Shown: positions 35,372 to 44,131, counted from the stretch's first letter. The stretch is DNA of 64,000 nucleotides from Pseudoxanthomonas sp. 3HH-4 (GCF_006716465.1 NZ_VFPB01000003.1:1-64000); one strand, 5' to 3'. A program made the numbers and translations. Notes: generated from the sequence alone by a model not told the origin.

Positions 35372-36069
35372 TCAGGTTCCTGTGCGGATCCACCAGAACG
35401 AAGGGTTTGCTGCTGGTGATGGCGGGCACCATCGGCGCCGGTACGATGCTGGTTCCCGAGGAGGCTAGCTCCCGGGGTGGCCGCGGGGGCGGCGGCGCGA
35501 TGGCACGCTCATCCATCAGTGGCGCATCGATGGGTGCACGCGCCGGGGCAGGACGTGTCAATGCCGGGGGCAGGATGAGTTCGGGTGGTCGCTCGAGTGC
35601 CGGCCCCCGACCGAGTCAAGGACAGAGCATGGGGGCGGGCAACCGCATGTCCCCCGCGCGTGGAGACGGTGCGGTGGGAGCCGATCGACCGGGTGGCGGG
35701 AACCGGGTCAGTACCGGCGACCGAGTGACCGGCGGCGGACGCGAGAACTTCGGCAATGCCGTCAATTCCGGCAACCGGGAGAACACCGGCAACAGGATCA
35801 ACACCGGCGACATCAACATCGATCGCGGTGACTGGAACATCGACGTCGATCCGGACTATGGCGTGCGTCCCGGATACGGCGTCGGCGCGGGATTGGTGTG
35901 GGGCGCTGCCGTGGGATCGGCCATCACCCTCGGTGCGATGTATGCATCGGTTCCACCCGGTTGTCCGCTGGTGCACACCTATGCGACCCCCTACTACTAC
36001 TGCGGCGGGCACTACTACCAGCAGCAGATGCATGGCGACGACGTCGTTTACATCGTCGTGATGCCGTGA
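35368..36069 (+). CDS. exported glycine-rich, low-complexity protein
   Basis: The ATG at 35368 overlaps the DUF2092 stop (ATGA). The 233-residue product has a signal-like N-terminus (GLLLVMAGTIGAGTMLVPE) and a Gly/Arg/Ser region. Degenerate GNR.xTGxR-type repeats follow (GNRVSTGDRVTGGGRENFG, then NRENTGNRINTGD). The end is a hydrophobic Gly/Tyr-rich segment with two Cys (PPGCPLVHTYATPYYYCGGH). Similar small exported repeat proteins are common beside DUF2092 genes in my recollection, but no function is known. Tight coupling to the DUF2092 gene suggests they act together at the cell envelope. Confidence 0.7.
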   Translation: MIRFLCGSTRTKGLLLVMAGTIGAGTMLVPEEASSRGGRGGGGAMARSSISGASMGARAGAGRVNAGGRMSSGGRSSAGPRPSQGQSMGAGNRMSPARGDGAVGADRPGGGNRVSTGDRVTGGGRENFGNAVNSGNRENTGNRINTGDINIDRGDWNIDVDPDYGVRPGYGVGAGLVWGAAVGSAITLGAMYASVPPGCPLVHTYATPYYYCGGHYYQQQMHGDDVVYIVVMP

Positions 36070-36237
36070 GGACGGGCGATCCTTCGTCCCGTGGCAGGGA
36101 TTCGGTGAGATGCCCCAGGCCCGCTCCCTGAGCGTGGGCATGCCGGCTGTTGCCTGGCGCATGCGCATTCCCTTTCCGGATGACGGGCCTCCAGGTCGGC
36201 GCGAACCGGGCTTCCTGCGAGGATGCCCGGAGTTGCA

Positions 36238-38520
36238 ATGACGATTCCCGACGCCACTACCCTCAGCGACAGCTTCGGGCGATGCGCCCTTGCATGGATG
36301 CTTGCCGTCTGCGTCGGCATTGGGCTGGCACCCAATGCGGACGCACAGACCCGAGGGGAGGGCATGGCGCACACGGGTTGCGGCGCTCCTTCCTCGCCTT
36401 CGCGTCCACGCATCGGACTGGCCCTCGGCGGGGGAGGCGCACGCGGCATCGCGCACCTCAGCGTACTGCGGATGCTCGAGCAGCAGCGCGTTCCGATCGA
36501 CTGCATCGCGGGTACCAGCATGGGCGCCCTGGTGGGCGGGCTATACGCATCCGGCATGTCGGTTGACGACATGGAACAGCTGTTGGCATCTTCAGACTGG
36601 AAGCAGCTGTTCGACGACTCCCTCAGTCGTCCTGAGCGCTCCTTCCGGCGCAAGCAGGACGATCGCGATGGACTGGCAACGGTGGGCGTGGGAATCAGCC
36701 GGACGTCGCTCAAGCTTTCGCCAGGCATGTTGCAGGGGCAACGTATCCTGGCGATGTTCGAGAACTCGACCCTCCGTGCCAGCGCGGTCACTGATTTCGA
36801 CCGGTTGCACATCCCTTTTCGTGCAGTCGCAACGGATCTGAACTCGGGTCACGCCGTGGTGCTGGACCACGGCAGCCTGGCGCTGGCGATGCGCGCGAGC
36901 ATGTCGTTGCCTGGCATCTTCCAGCCGGTCGAGATAGAGGGCAGGGTGCTGCTCGACGGAGGGCTAGTGAATCAGGTGCCCATCGATGTCGTGAGGGCCA
37001 TGGGCGCCGATGTCGTCATCGCCGTGGATGTCGGGACCCCCATGGCGAACCTTCAGGGCGACGCCAGCCTGCTGGACGTGGTTTCGCAGATCAGCGGCAT
37101 GATGACGACGGGCAATACCCGCAGGCAGCTCGATACGCTGGGTAGCGCCGATATCCTCATCACCCCCGACCTGGGAACCGACGTCAAGACCGGTGACTTC
37201 ACCAAGGTCGCCATCGCCCTGGAGATAGGCGAGCGCGCAGCGGAAGGTGCGCGGGCTCGCATTGCCGAGCTCGCCGTACCGGACCGCGACTACGAAAAGC
37301 ATCTCGAGGCGCGGCCCTCGTTGCCCGGTTCAGCGCCCGTGGTCGAATTCGTCCGGGTGGAGAACCACACTCGCTATGCCGACGAGGTGCTGCTTGCGGG
37401 ATTGAAGATCCTGGTCGGTGAGCCTTTGGATACGGCGCGCATCGAACGGGAGCTTCTGCGCGCTTACAGCATGGGGACGCTCTCGAGCGTTACCTATGAA
37501 GTGACCACCGAGGATGGCCGCACCGGCGTACTCATCCAGGCGCGGCCCAAACCGCAAGGCCCCAACTACCTGCAACTTGGCTTGACGCTGAACACCGATT
37601 TCGAAGGATCGTTCGAGAGTAACCTGCGTGCGGCCGTGCTTTTTGCGCCGCTGACGCCGTATGGTGCGGAAGCGAGGGTCACCGTTGCCGTCGGCAGTGA
37701 GCCAGGACTGAAGGGCGAGTTGTACTTTCCGCTGGATGCAGGCAACCGAAACCTGCTCTACGGCAGGATCGAGTACGAAAATCCCAACATCCATGTGTTT
37801 GACCGGCAGGGGAGGAATACCTCCACTTACGATGTCAGAGCCGGCGGACTGACCATGAAGGCGGCGCGCGAGTTCGGCAACCACGGCGCGCTCAGCATCG
37901 GCGTGCAACGCATGCGTGGCAAGGCACGCGTCGAGGTCGGCGACCCCGCCAACCAGGGGTTTGATTTCGACCAGGGCGAGGCATTCGTCTCGCTGGCGAT
38001 CGATCGGCTGGACAGCCTGTACTTTCCCCGCGATGGCTACTACGGCCAGTTGGGCTACACCGCATCACGGGAAGCGCTGGGCAGTGATTCCCAGTTCAAC
38101 CAGATGGACGTGGATGCACTGTTCGCCGCGAGTTTCGGGAACCACGCGCTGCAGCTCGGCGCCTCTTATCACACGACACTGTCCGGTGAACTCCCGATCC
38201 AGAGCAGGTACCGGTTGGGCGGTCGTGCGCGTCTGTCCGGGTACCGCCTCAATGAACTGACGGGTCAGCACTACGCACTGGTGCTGGCTGGATACAGCTA
38301 CCAGTTGGCCAGCTTCATGGGGCGGTCCGCCCTGCTCGGCGGGACGCTGGAGTATGGCAACGCCTGGGAACGTCGCCAGGACATGGCGCTGGACGACGGT
38401 GTGTTCAACGCGAGCGTCTACGCCGGCTTCGATTCCTGGCTGGGCCCGATGTTGCTGGGCATCGGGTGGCGGGAGCGCGGCAGCGGCATTCTCTTCCTGG
38501 AAGTCGGCCGGCCCTTCTAG
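36238..38520 (+). CDS. PlpD-like patatin phospholipase with POTRA and outer-membrane barrel
   Basis: The start at ATG 36238 has GGAG upstream (36223 is the alternative). The 760-residue protein has a signal peptide and a patatin domain with LALGGGGARGIAHL (about 61-74), nucleophile elbow AGTSMGAL (Ser near 94) and LLDGGLVNQVP (dyad Asp near 240). One POTRA-like segment follows (PVVEFVRVENHTRYADEVLL, about 365-440). The C-terminal 16-strand-type barrel ends ILFLEVGRPF with a terminal aromatic. This is the layout of type Vd self-secreting patatins. It is expected in the outer membrane with its phospholipase domain outside or in the periplasm. Two DUF2092 genes flank it. Confidence 0.88.
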   Translation: MTIPDATTLSDSFGRCALAWMLAVCVGIGLAPNADAQTRGEGMAHTGCGAPSSPSRPRIGLALGGGGARGIAHLSVLRMLEQQRVPIDCIAGTSMGALVGGLYASGMSVDDMEQLLASSDWKQLFDDSLSRPERSFRRKQDDRDGLATVGVGISRTSLKLSPGMLQGQRILAMFENSTLRASAVTDFDRLHIPFRAVATDLNSGHAVVLDHGSLALAMRASMSLPGIFQPVEIEGRVLLDGGLVNQVPIDVVRAMGADVVIAVDVGTPMANLQGDASLLDVVSQISGMMTTGNTRRQLDTLGSADILITPDLGTDVKTGDFTKVAIALEIGERAAEGARARIAELAVPDRDYEKHLEARPSLPGSAPVVEFVRVENHTRYADEVLLAGLKILVGEPLDTARIERELLRAYSMGTLSSVTYEVTTEDGRTGVLIQARPKPQGPNYLQLGLTLNTDFEGSFESNLRAAVLFAPLTPYGAEARVTVAVGSEPGLKGELYFPLDAGNRNLLYGRIEYENPNIHVFDRQGRNTSTYDVRAGGLTMKAAREFGNHGALSIGVQRMRGKARVEVGDPANQGFDFDQGEAFVSLAIDRLDSLYFPRDGYYGQLGYTASREALGSDSQFNQMDVDALFAASFGNHALQLGASYHTTLSGELPIQSRYRLGGRARLSGYRLNELTGQHYALVLAGYSYQLASFMGRSALLGGTLEYGNAWERRQDMALDDGVFNASVYAGFDSWLGPMLLGIGWRERGSGILFLEVGRPF

Positions 38521-38564
38521 TCCGGCACACCACATCTGCACACAACACCCATCGAGGCTACGAC

Positions 38565-39317
38565 ATGAAAACGTTGAAGATCCTGGCGGCCACCGCACTG
38601 CTGGTCACGTGCATCTCGAGCAGCGAGCCGGCCGCGAGCCAGAGTGGGCCCATAACACCGGAAGCCGAGAAAGCCATGCGTCAGATCGGGGCGGCACTGA
38701 GGAAGCTGAAGGGCTACCACATGGAAACCAGCGTTACCACGCGCGCCGCCATTGGGGACGGCAAGTACCGGGAGTTCAAAGGGGCGGTAGGCTATACCGT
38801 GGCCTCGCCAAACCAGCTGTTCGCTGAGGTGAGAGGGGAGGGCCTGAATCGCCAGGTCTATTACGATGGCAACGTGATCACCGTTGTTGCGCCCACGCAG
38901 CAGAAGTACGCACAGGTGGATGCACCCGGCCCCTCCTTCGCCGTCTTCCGGAAAGAACTGACGCAAAGGCGTGGACTTGAGCTTCCCATTGCCGATCTAT
39001 TTTCATGGGGAGAGAAGGATGGTCCGGTCTCCGCAATCACGGAGGGGCGTTACGCGGGGAAGGGTACCGTGGCGGGGCGTAGCTGCGAGCACCACACGTT
39101 CTCCGGTGCCGGGATCATCTGGGAGGTCTGGGCTGACGAGCGGAACCTGCCGTGCAAGGTGGTGATGGTAGATACCCGCGACTCCGGACTGCCCGGCTAC
39201 AGCGCCGAGATCGACTGGAAGAGCATCGACGCCCAGGTGCAGGTGCCCCGCTTCACGCGCGCAAACGATATGCAGCAGGTTGAACTCGCGGAACTGCCGG
39301 ACAGCGACGCGCCGTGA
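38565..39317 (+). CDS. DUF2092 periplasmic protein B
   Basis: The ATG at 38565 has GAGG upstream and lies 44 bp after the patatin stop. The 250-residue protein has a leader (MKTLKILAATALLVTCISS) and the DUF2092-like pattern seen in protein A: MRQIGAALRKLKGYHMETS, ASPNQLFAEVRGEGLNRQVY, YDGNVITVVAPTQQKYAQVD and GRYAGKGTVAGRSCEHHTF. Two Cys (GRSCEH and NLPCKV) in the mature part could form a disulphide. Substrate is unknown. Placement after the secreted patatin suggests handling of lipid or an envelope product. Confidence 0.76.
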   Translation: MKTLKILAATALLVTCISSSEPAASQSGPITPEAEKAMRQIGAALRKLKGYHMETSVTTRAAIGDGKYREFKGAVGYTVASPNQLFAEVRGEGLNRQVYYDGNVITVVAPTQQKYAQVDAPGPSFAVFRKELTQRRGLELPIADLFSWGEKDGPVSAITEGRYAGKGTVAGRSCEHHTFSGAGIIWEVWADERNLPCKVVMVDTRDSGLPGYSAEIDWKSIDAQVQVPRFTRANDMQQVELAELPDSDAP

Positions 39318-39568
39318 TGGCGGCGCCCCAAGCCGATCGCTGCTTGAGGACCGGCTGGCATGCGCGCGCATGGACACAAAGGGCAATGGCCCGCGCCCCC
39401 AATGCCAATTACCTGCAGCAGCGGTCTTGACCACACTTCCGCACGGCGCTCCCCTTCGGCTTGATCGACGGCGTCCCCCTCCCACCTGTTGACGCCCGTT
39501 GGCACGCCGCGTCCCAATCGATACCGGGACAGTACCGATATCCACCCACCGCAGCACCGGGAGGTTTC

Positions 39569-40396
39569 ATGCTTGCTCAAGCGCGCCGGATCAATCGCCT
39601 GTCGATCATGGCACTCCTGTCCTGCCTCGCCTGCACCGTACGTGCAGCCGAACCTCTGGATACGTTCAGTGCCCGCATCGGTGGATATGTCACTACCTTC
39701 GACACCGAGGTGAGGGCGGACGGGGAAACGCAATCCGGTACCGATATCGACCTGGATCGTGACCTCGGCCTGGATGACGATGCTGTCATCGCGTATGTCG
39801 GCCTCACCTGGCGCCCGTGGGACCGTCATGAATTCGGGCTCTCCTACCATGGCAATGGTACGGACGAGACACGGGTACTGAGCCGCGACATCGAGTTCGA
39901 TGGCAACGTGTACGAGGCATCCGCCACGGTGCGTGCCGAGTTCGACGTTAAGGCATATGAGGCCTACTACGTCTGGTGGGCAGCGTCGGATGAAACCTGG
40001 GCGCTGGGGCCACGTGCAGGCCTGGTCTGGTATAGCGTCGACATGAAGATAGACCTGGAGCTCGACGCCCAGGGAGAGCAGGCAGGGGGAACGGTCAGTG
40101 GACGCGTATCGGCCGACTTGCCAGCGCCGACCATCGGTGCCGCGTGGCGCTGGTCGCCCGCAGAAGACTGGCGTATCTCCGCCGACGCCGGTTATTTCTC
40201 TGCCGAGATCAATGACATGGACGCCGACGTCATTTTTGGCCGCGCCGGCGTTGAATGGTTCCCTTGGGACCGGGTCGGATTCTCCGTGGACTACGTGATC
40301 AGCAGTATCAAGGTCGATGCAATGAAGACCAGCTTTGACGGCCATCTTGATTTCGTGGACAGCGGCATACGACTGGGAGCGGTCTACCGCTTCTAG
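39569..40396 (+). CDS. outer-membrane beta-barrel protein
   Basis: The ATG at 39569 is preceded by GGGAGG. A leader (LSIMALLSCLACTVRA) is followed by a 250-residue mature part with alternating amphipathic strands: FSARIGGYVTTFDTEVRADG, AYVGLTWRPWDRHEFGLSYH, APTIGAAWRWSPAEDWRISA and a final strand GIRLGAVYRF ending in Phe, as in barrels assembled by BAM. I cannot assign a specific family. It lies in the same direction as the patatin/DUF2092 genes, after a 251-bp gap. Confidence 0.75.
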   Translation: MLAQARRINRLSIMALLSCLACTVRAAEPLDTFSARIGGYVTTFDTEVRADGETQSGTDIDLDRDLGLDDDAVIAYVGLTWRPWDRHEFGLSYHGNGTDETRVLSRDIEFDGNVYEASATVRAEFDVKAYEAYYVWWAASDETWALGPRAGLVWYSVDMKIDLELDAQGEQAGGTVSGRVSADLPAPTIGAAWRWSPAEDWRISADAGYFSAEINDMDADVIFGRAGVEWFPWDRVGFSVDYVISSIKVDAMKTSFDGHLDFVDSGIRLGAVYRF

Positions 40397-40473
40397 GCGG
40401 GTGAGCCGTCCTGTCTTCGCGCCGATGCCACGCTCTTTGATCCGGATGCAGGTAATCGACAGGGACCCTCGAA

Positions 40474-41064
40474 ATGAACAAGACCTCATCGAATTCCGCA
40501 GCGTATGCCGTACGACTGTGCCGCGCGTTGCTCGTCCTGGCCGCGCTCATCCTGTGCGCATGCGCGACCGGTCCCAAGGTGAGTGCGGACTATGATCGCG
40601 CCGCCGACTTCAGTGCGTATCGCACCTTCGGATTCTTCGAGCCCTTGGGTGCCGATACCGCGGGCTACGAAACCCTGGTCACCCAGACGCTCAAATCGGC
40701 AGCGCGCCGCGAGATGGAGTCACGGGGCTATGCCTACCGAGTGAGTGGGGCCGACCTCCTCATCAACTTCAGTGCGAAACTGGCCCAACAGACGAGAGTG
40801 AGCCAGGTTCCCGCCCCGATGCCGATGTACTACGGGTACCGCCGAGGTTTGTACGGTGGCTGGGGAGGCTACGAGACCCATGTCGATCAGTACATGGAGG
40901 GCACGCTCAACATCGACATCGTGGACGCGCGGCGCAAGCAATTGGTGTGGGAAGGTGTGGCTGTCGGGCGCGTGCGTGACAAGGCGACGGACCAGCGCGA
41001 GGCGGACATCAACGCGGCGGTGGCCGAGGTATTCATGCAGTACCCGTTCCGGGTGGCGCCTTGA
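40474..41064 (+). CDS. DUF4136 lipoprotein
   Basis: This 196-residue protein has a lipobox (LLVLAALILCAC, Cys near residue 29). The DUF4136 pattern follows: VSADYDRAADFSAYRTFGF, LKSAARREMESRGYAYRV, SGADLLINFSAKL, and near the end LNIDIVDARRKQLVWEGVA and EADINAAVAEVFMQYPF. An intervening Tyr/Gly-rich loop (PMYYGYRRGLYGGWGGYE) is typical. It probably sits in the outer membrane facing the periplasm. The function of the family is unknown. It closes the envelope cluster that begins at 34550. Confidence 0.85.
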   Translation: MNKTSSNSAAYAVRLCRALLVLAALILCACATGPKVSADYDRAADFSAYRTFGFFEPLGADTAGYETLVTQTLKSAARREMESRGYAYRVSGADLLINFSAKLAQQTRVSQVPAPMPMYYGYRRGLYGGWGGYETHVDQYMEGTLNIDIVDARRKQLVWEGVAVGRVRDKATDQREADINAAVAEVFMQYPFRVAP

Positions 41065-41193
41065 ACGTTGGGCTGGCGGTCGCGCAAAGCGAGTGGGGCA
41101 GTGGGGACGCAGGCAAGATCGCCGGGATGCGGGAATCAATGACGCGGATGGCGGTACGCATCCGGCTTCTCCGCACCGCAACAAGGCGCGAGC

Positions 41194-41541
41194 GTGGATC
41201 GTTCATCGATCAATAGCGCGCTGTTCGAGCGCGGTGGGTTGCGGACGGCCTTCGAACATGCCCGAAATGCCGTCGTCGCGACCCTCATCATCGCCGCCGG
41301 ACTCGAGGCGTCGAAGGGCGCCAATGCCATAGGGGTGCTGGGGATCAGTCCGCTTGTCGCGGGGTATCTGGTTGCAGCCGTCGGATACGTGCTCATTCTG
41401 CTCAACTGCATCGATGGCTTGCGCAGGCTATCGAGACTGCGATGGCACGTGATACCGCAGGTCGCGCTGAGCCTGGCATACCTGCTCGTATCGATCAGGA
41501 TTGTCGAGTTGACGATCCTCCTGCGAACAGGCGCCTGCTGA
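41194..41541 (+). CDS. small membrane protein, unknown function
   Basis: The 115-residue frame starts at GTG 41194 with AAGGCG upstream. It has an N-terminal amphipathic segment (ALFERGGLRTAFEHARNAV) and three hydrophobic stretches (VATLIIAAGLEASKG, LVAGYLVAAVGYVLILLNC, VALSLAYLLVSIRIVELTILL). I do not recognise the family. It is convergent with the I78-type inhibitor gene 13 bp away. Confidence 0.6.
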   Translation: MDRSSINSALFERGGLRTAFEHARNAVVATLIIAAGLEASKGANAIGVLGISPLVAGYLVAAVGYVLILLNCIDGLRRLSRLRWHVIPQVALSLAYLLVSIRIVELTILLRTGAC

Positions 41542-41554
41542 TTCAACGGTCACG

Positions 41555-41848
41555 TCAGCCGCAACGGATCGCGATGATCTTGTTGGCGGCATCGACGTTG
41601 ACGGTGAGGCGATCATCACGATAGTCCGCCAATACCGCCCTGTCCGGCGTGATGATCCTCCAAAGACCAGCACCGCTTTGCTGGAAGAGTCGCCTCCCAG
41701 TGGCTTCATCGGCCGACTTCCCCATCGCCCACTCGGTGCCCTCAGTACTGCAGCGGCCGGAAACGGATGCCTGGGGCGGGCCCTCAGTGACGCATCCCGA
41801 CATGGAGAGCAGCCCGGCAACGCTTGTTGAGATGATCACCTTGTTCAT
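41555..41848 (-). CDS. peptidase-inhibitor I78 family lipoprotein
   Basis: The ATG at 41848 (MNKVIISTSVAGLLSMSGC) gives a 97-residue lipoprotein with lipobox LSMSGC. The mature part carries the I78 features: WAMGKSADEATGRRLFQQSG, RIITPDRAVLADYRDDRL and the ending DRLTVNVDAANKII followed by AIRCG. The inhibitory loop and the C-terminal Cys match the compact I78 fold. It probably guards the periplasm against serine proteases. It lies 32 bp downstream of the DUF4239 gene on the same strand. Confidence 0.82.
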   Translation of the reverse strand: MNKVIISTSVAGLLSMSGCVTEGPPQASVSGRCSTEGTEWAMGKSADEATGRRLFQQSGAGLWRIITPDRAVLADYRDDRLTVNVDAANKIIAIRCG

Positions 41849-41880
41849 GAGTTGGGTCCTGTCCGAAGGGGTTTTGAGCG

Positions 41881-42654
41881 TCAGTGTTCCGGAAGTGCTA
41901 GCAGCATCTTGTCCGCGGAATCGACCTGGACGAATCCCCATCGTGGAAATTCCAGATCGACGATAACGTAAACCGTCAGGGGCAGGATCGCCGAGAATAT
42001 CAGCGGATGCAGCCAGTTCCGGTTCGCGCTGTCAGCGGCGCCATAGCCAACGAGAAGGGCGCCGATCAGGCTCAATCCGCCGAGGAGAAGGAAGATGATG
42101 AGAGGCGGATGATTCTGCGTGGCACCGGCCCGAGTCGAGGTGATGTCGATCATGTCGTTGAGCGCAGGGAGTACCAGCATCGTAACCGATGAGGGTGTGG
42201 TGGGCTGATTGCAGATGACGATGGCTTTCTGCCATATCCGGTTCTGCAGCACTGCTGTCTGGGCAAGACGGCTCTCGGTAAGCTGCGTATCGGATCCGTT
42301 GCGATAGACAGAAAATCGCAGCTGTACGTACTCGCGGAAAAGACGCTTCAACTCCGGCTGTGCGTCCTTGGGAAGCAGGTCAAGACGAAGGAATGCGGTG
42401 CTTATCATGTTCGCTTCCTCCACTATCAGGTGACGCCTCGCCTCGAATCGGCTTGCCGCGCCCGAGAAGGTGAACGCGATCAGCAGACCGAGCAACCCAA
42501 ACACCGCCGCTTCGGCTGCCCCGGTTCCCTTGGCCAGCCCGTCGGGATATCTGCGGATGCTGCGAACGCCAATGCGACGCCCTGCTTCGCACATCAGGAG
42601 CATGCCGATGAAGAGCCCTGCGATGGCGAGAACAATGGCGGAGAATGCATCCAT
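41881..42654 (-). CDS. DUF4239 membrane protein (bestrophin-like)
   Basis: This 257-residue protein has N-terminal membrane segments (AIVLAIAGLFIGMLLMCEAG, AVFGLLGLLIAFTFSGAAS), a soluble helical middle (RRHLIVEEANMISTAFLRL onward) and two C-terminal segments (LIIFLLLGGLSLIGALLVG, FSAILPLTVYVIVDLEFPR). This is the DUF4239 pattern, a family sometimes related to bestrophin-like channels. Gas- or ion-channel activity has not been shown for the family to my knowledge. The start ATG at 42654 is the first in frame. Confidence 0.78.
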   Translation of the reverse strand: MDAFSAIVLAIAGLFIGMLLMCEAGRRIGVRSIRRYPDGLAKGTGAAEAAVFGLLGLLIAFTFSGAASRFEARRHLIVEEANMISTAFLRLDLLPKDAQPELKRLFREYVQLRFSVYRNGSDTQLTESRLAQTAVLQNRIWQKAIVICNQPTTPSSVTMLVLPALNDMIDITSTRAGATQNHPPLIIFLLLGGLSLIGALLVGYGAADSANRNWLHPLIFSAILPLTVYVIVDLEFPRWGFVQVDSADKMLLALPEH

Positions 42655-42844
42655 ATCCGCTCCAGAAAAATGATCGTCGGCTGAGCGGGGGGAGGTTGTC
42701 CGCGAACGCAGCCAATCAGTCTTTACCCATCGGCCAAGAATCTATCACGTCATTTGCATGATATTGCTGTCGGGCGACTAGCCCCAAAGGGCAATGTCGC
42801 CACCCCATAAGTTCACTTCACTCGAGTCGGGGGCTCAAGCCGCA

Positions 42845-43126
42845 TCACCGGTAGATGTCTGCATTGTTCCCGCTGCGTTCGCATGCGACGTCACCGCGGT
42901 TTTGAGTAGCACGGCGATTTGGAATCAAGGCCAGACTCAGCGTGCTCGGAGACCTTCTCCTTATCGGCGGACGAATGCCGCCATGCGCGGCCAGGAACTT
43001 CAGCACTGAGCTGTGGTGCCGATCGAACAGGGACGCAATCTGATGCAGGGGCTCGCCCTGCTGCCAGCGATCCCACATCAGCGCCTTCTGCGTGTCGGTG
43101 TAGTAGATCCTCTTCCTGCGCTTCAT
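42845..43126 (-). pseudogene. IS30-family transposase, N-terminal fragment
   Basis: The reading MKRRKRIYYTDTQKALMWDR and HQIASLFDRHHSSVLKFLAA is the HTH of IS30 transposases (HTH_38). After RPPIRRRSPSTLSLA the homology stops and the frame runs on as unrelated codons to 42845. The DDE catalytic domain is absent. Its 5' flank forms one copy of a diverged 137-bp direct repeat. Confidence 0.75.
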
Positions 43127-43205
43127 CCGCAATACTTCTACAGCCTGCGCAGCCGTCAGTGCTTTGTATCGACCATATGAATCCGCGGCCGAGAGTGGAC
43201 ATCAG
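43069..43205. repeat. direct repeat copy A (IS30 5' end)
   Basis: It runs from GATCCCACATCAGCG to GTGGACATCAG and covers the start of the IS30 fragment plus about 75 bp upstream of its ATG. It is clearly related over its whole length to copy B, 181 bp downstream, with scattered substitutions. The shared outer end (CATCAG) could be an IS terminus. Confidence 0.6.
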
Positions 43206-43249
43206 CGGGGCAGGGGATTAGGGATGTTTATCGTAGGGGGTCCGCCAGA

Positions 43250-43385
43250 GATCCCACTTCAGCGCTTTCTGAGTGTCGCTGTGGTAGATCCTCTTCAACG
43301 CTTCACCCGCGACACTTCTGCTGCCTATGCGCTACCACTGTGTTGCATCGATCATACGAATCCGCGACCCGAAGCGGACATCAGT
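43250..43385. repeat. direct repeat copy B (older IS30 5' end)
   Basis: It runs from GATCCCACTTCAGCG to GCGGACATCAG. On the minus strand it translates as ALKRIYHSDTQKALKWDLWR, a degraded version of the IS30 N-terminus seen in copy A, and then loses homology. It appears to be the end of a second, more diverged IS30 element in the same orientation. Confidence 0.55.
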
Positions 43386-43576
43386 TTGTTGGGGGTTCGT
43401 GGGAACTCGCGAATCCTCGTTCGGCTCAAATCCCCCCTTGCGATGGCGCGGGTCCTGATCGAGAACGCATGCCAGTCTGGACATCACATCCGGCAGCTAC
43501 CGAATAGTGGCCACTTCGCCCTGATCGAAGCGCCATTGCAACGACATCCGCGCATGCGGATGCCGTTGCAGCGAGG
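43386..43576. terminator. region after ohr with strong hairpin at 43537-43570
   Basis: TGCAACG-A-CATCCGC, loop GCAT, GCGGATG-C-CGTTGCA form a 15-bp stem with one internal mismatch. It ends 7 bases beyond the ohr stop on the minus strand, the right place for an ohr terminator, though no T-run follows. The rest of the stretch shows no gene. Confidence 0.5.
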
Positions 43577-43996
43577 TCAGACGAGATGGATCTCCACATC
43601 GATGTTGCTGCGCGAGGCCTTCGAATACGGGCAGATCTGGTGCGCCGTGTCTACCAGTGCGCCGGCGACGGCGGGATCCAGACCGGGGAGGCTGACGTTG
43701 AGGCGTGCCGCCAGGAAGTAGGCGTCACCGGTCAGGCCCAAGTCCACTTCGGCATCGACGGCCGTGTTGGCGGGCAGCACGACCTTCGCGGCCTGCGCTG
43801 CCTTGCCGATGGCACCCAGGAAGCATGCCGACCAGCCGGCGCCGAAGAGTTGCTCCGGATTGGTCCCAGGACCGTTGCTGCCGGGCGGTGAGAGCTCAAT
43901 GGCCAGGCGGCCATCATCGCTGCGGGCAGCGCCTTGTCGACCGCCGGTGGTGTGGGTCTTGCCGGTGTAGACGACGCTGTCGATGCGGTTGATCAC
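43577..43996 (-). CDS. Ohr/OsmC family organic hydroperoxide resistance protein
   Basis: The GTG at 43996 (MINRIDSVVYTGKTHTTGG) has AGGA upstream and gives 139 residues, the usual Ohr length; an ATG at 44032 would add 12 residues. The two catalytic Cys are in GAGWSACFLGAIGKAA and HQICPYSKASRSNIDVE. The Ohr motif LSPPGSNGPGTNPEQLF is present. It reduces organic and fatty-acid hydroperoxides with dihydrolipoamide-type donors. No OhrR repressor is adjacent, so control is unclear. Confidence 0.87.
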   Translation of the reverse strand: MINRIDSVVYTGKTHTTGGRQGAARSDDGRLAIELSPPGSNGPGTNPEQLFGAGWSACFLGAIGKAAQAAKVVLPANTAVDAEVDLGLTGDAYFLAARLNVSLPGLDPAVAGALVDTAHQICPYSKASRSNIDVEIHLV

Positions 43997-44131
43997 GGTA
44001 ATTCCTGATGGATGTGAAGGGATGTGCGCCATGGAACGAAGACACTGGACGTGGCGCGCGCCCGGCGACGGGAAGTCGGTGGCGGTGCTGGCCGGTACGT
44101 GGGTCGACGATCGTGTGTCGCCCGCGTTGCG

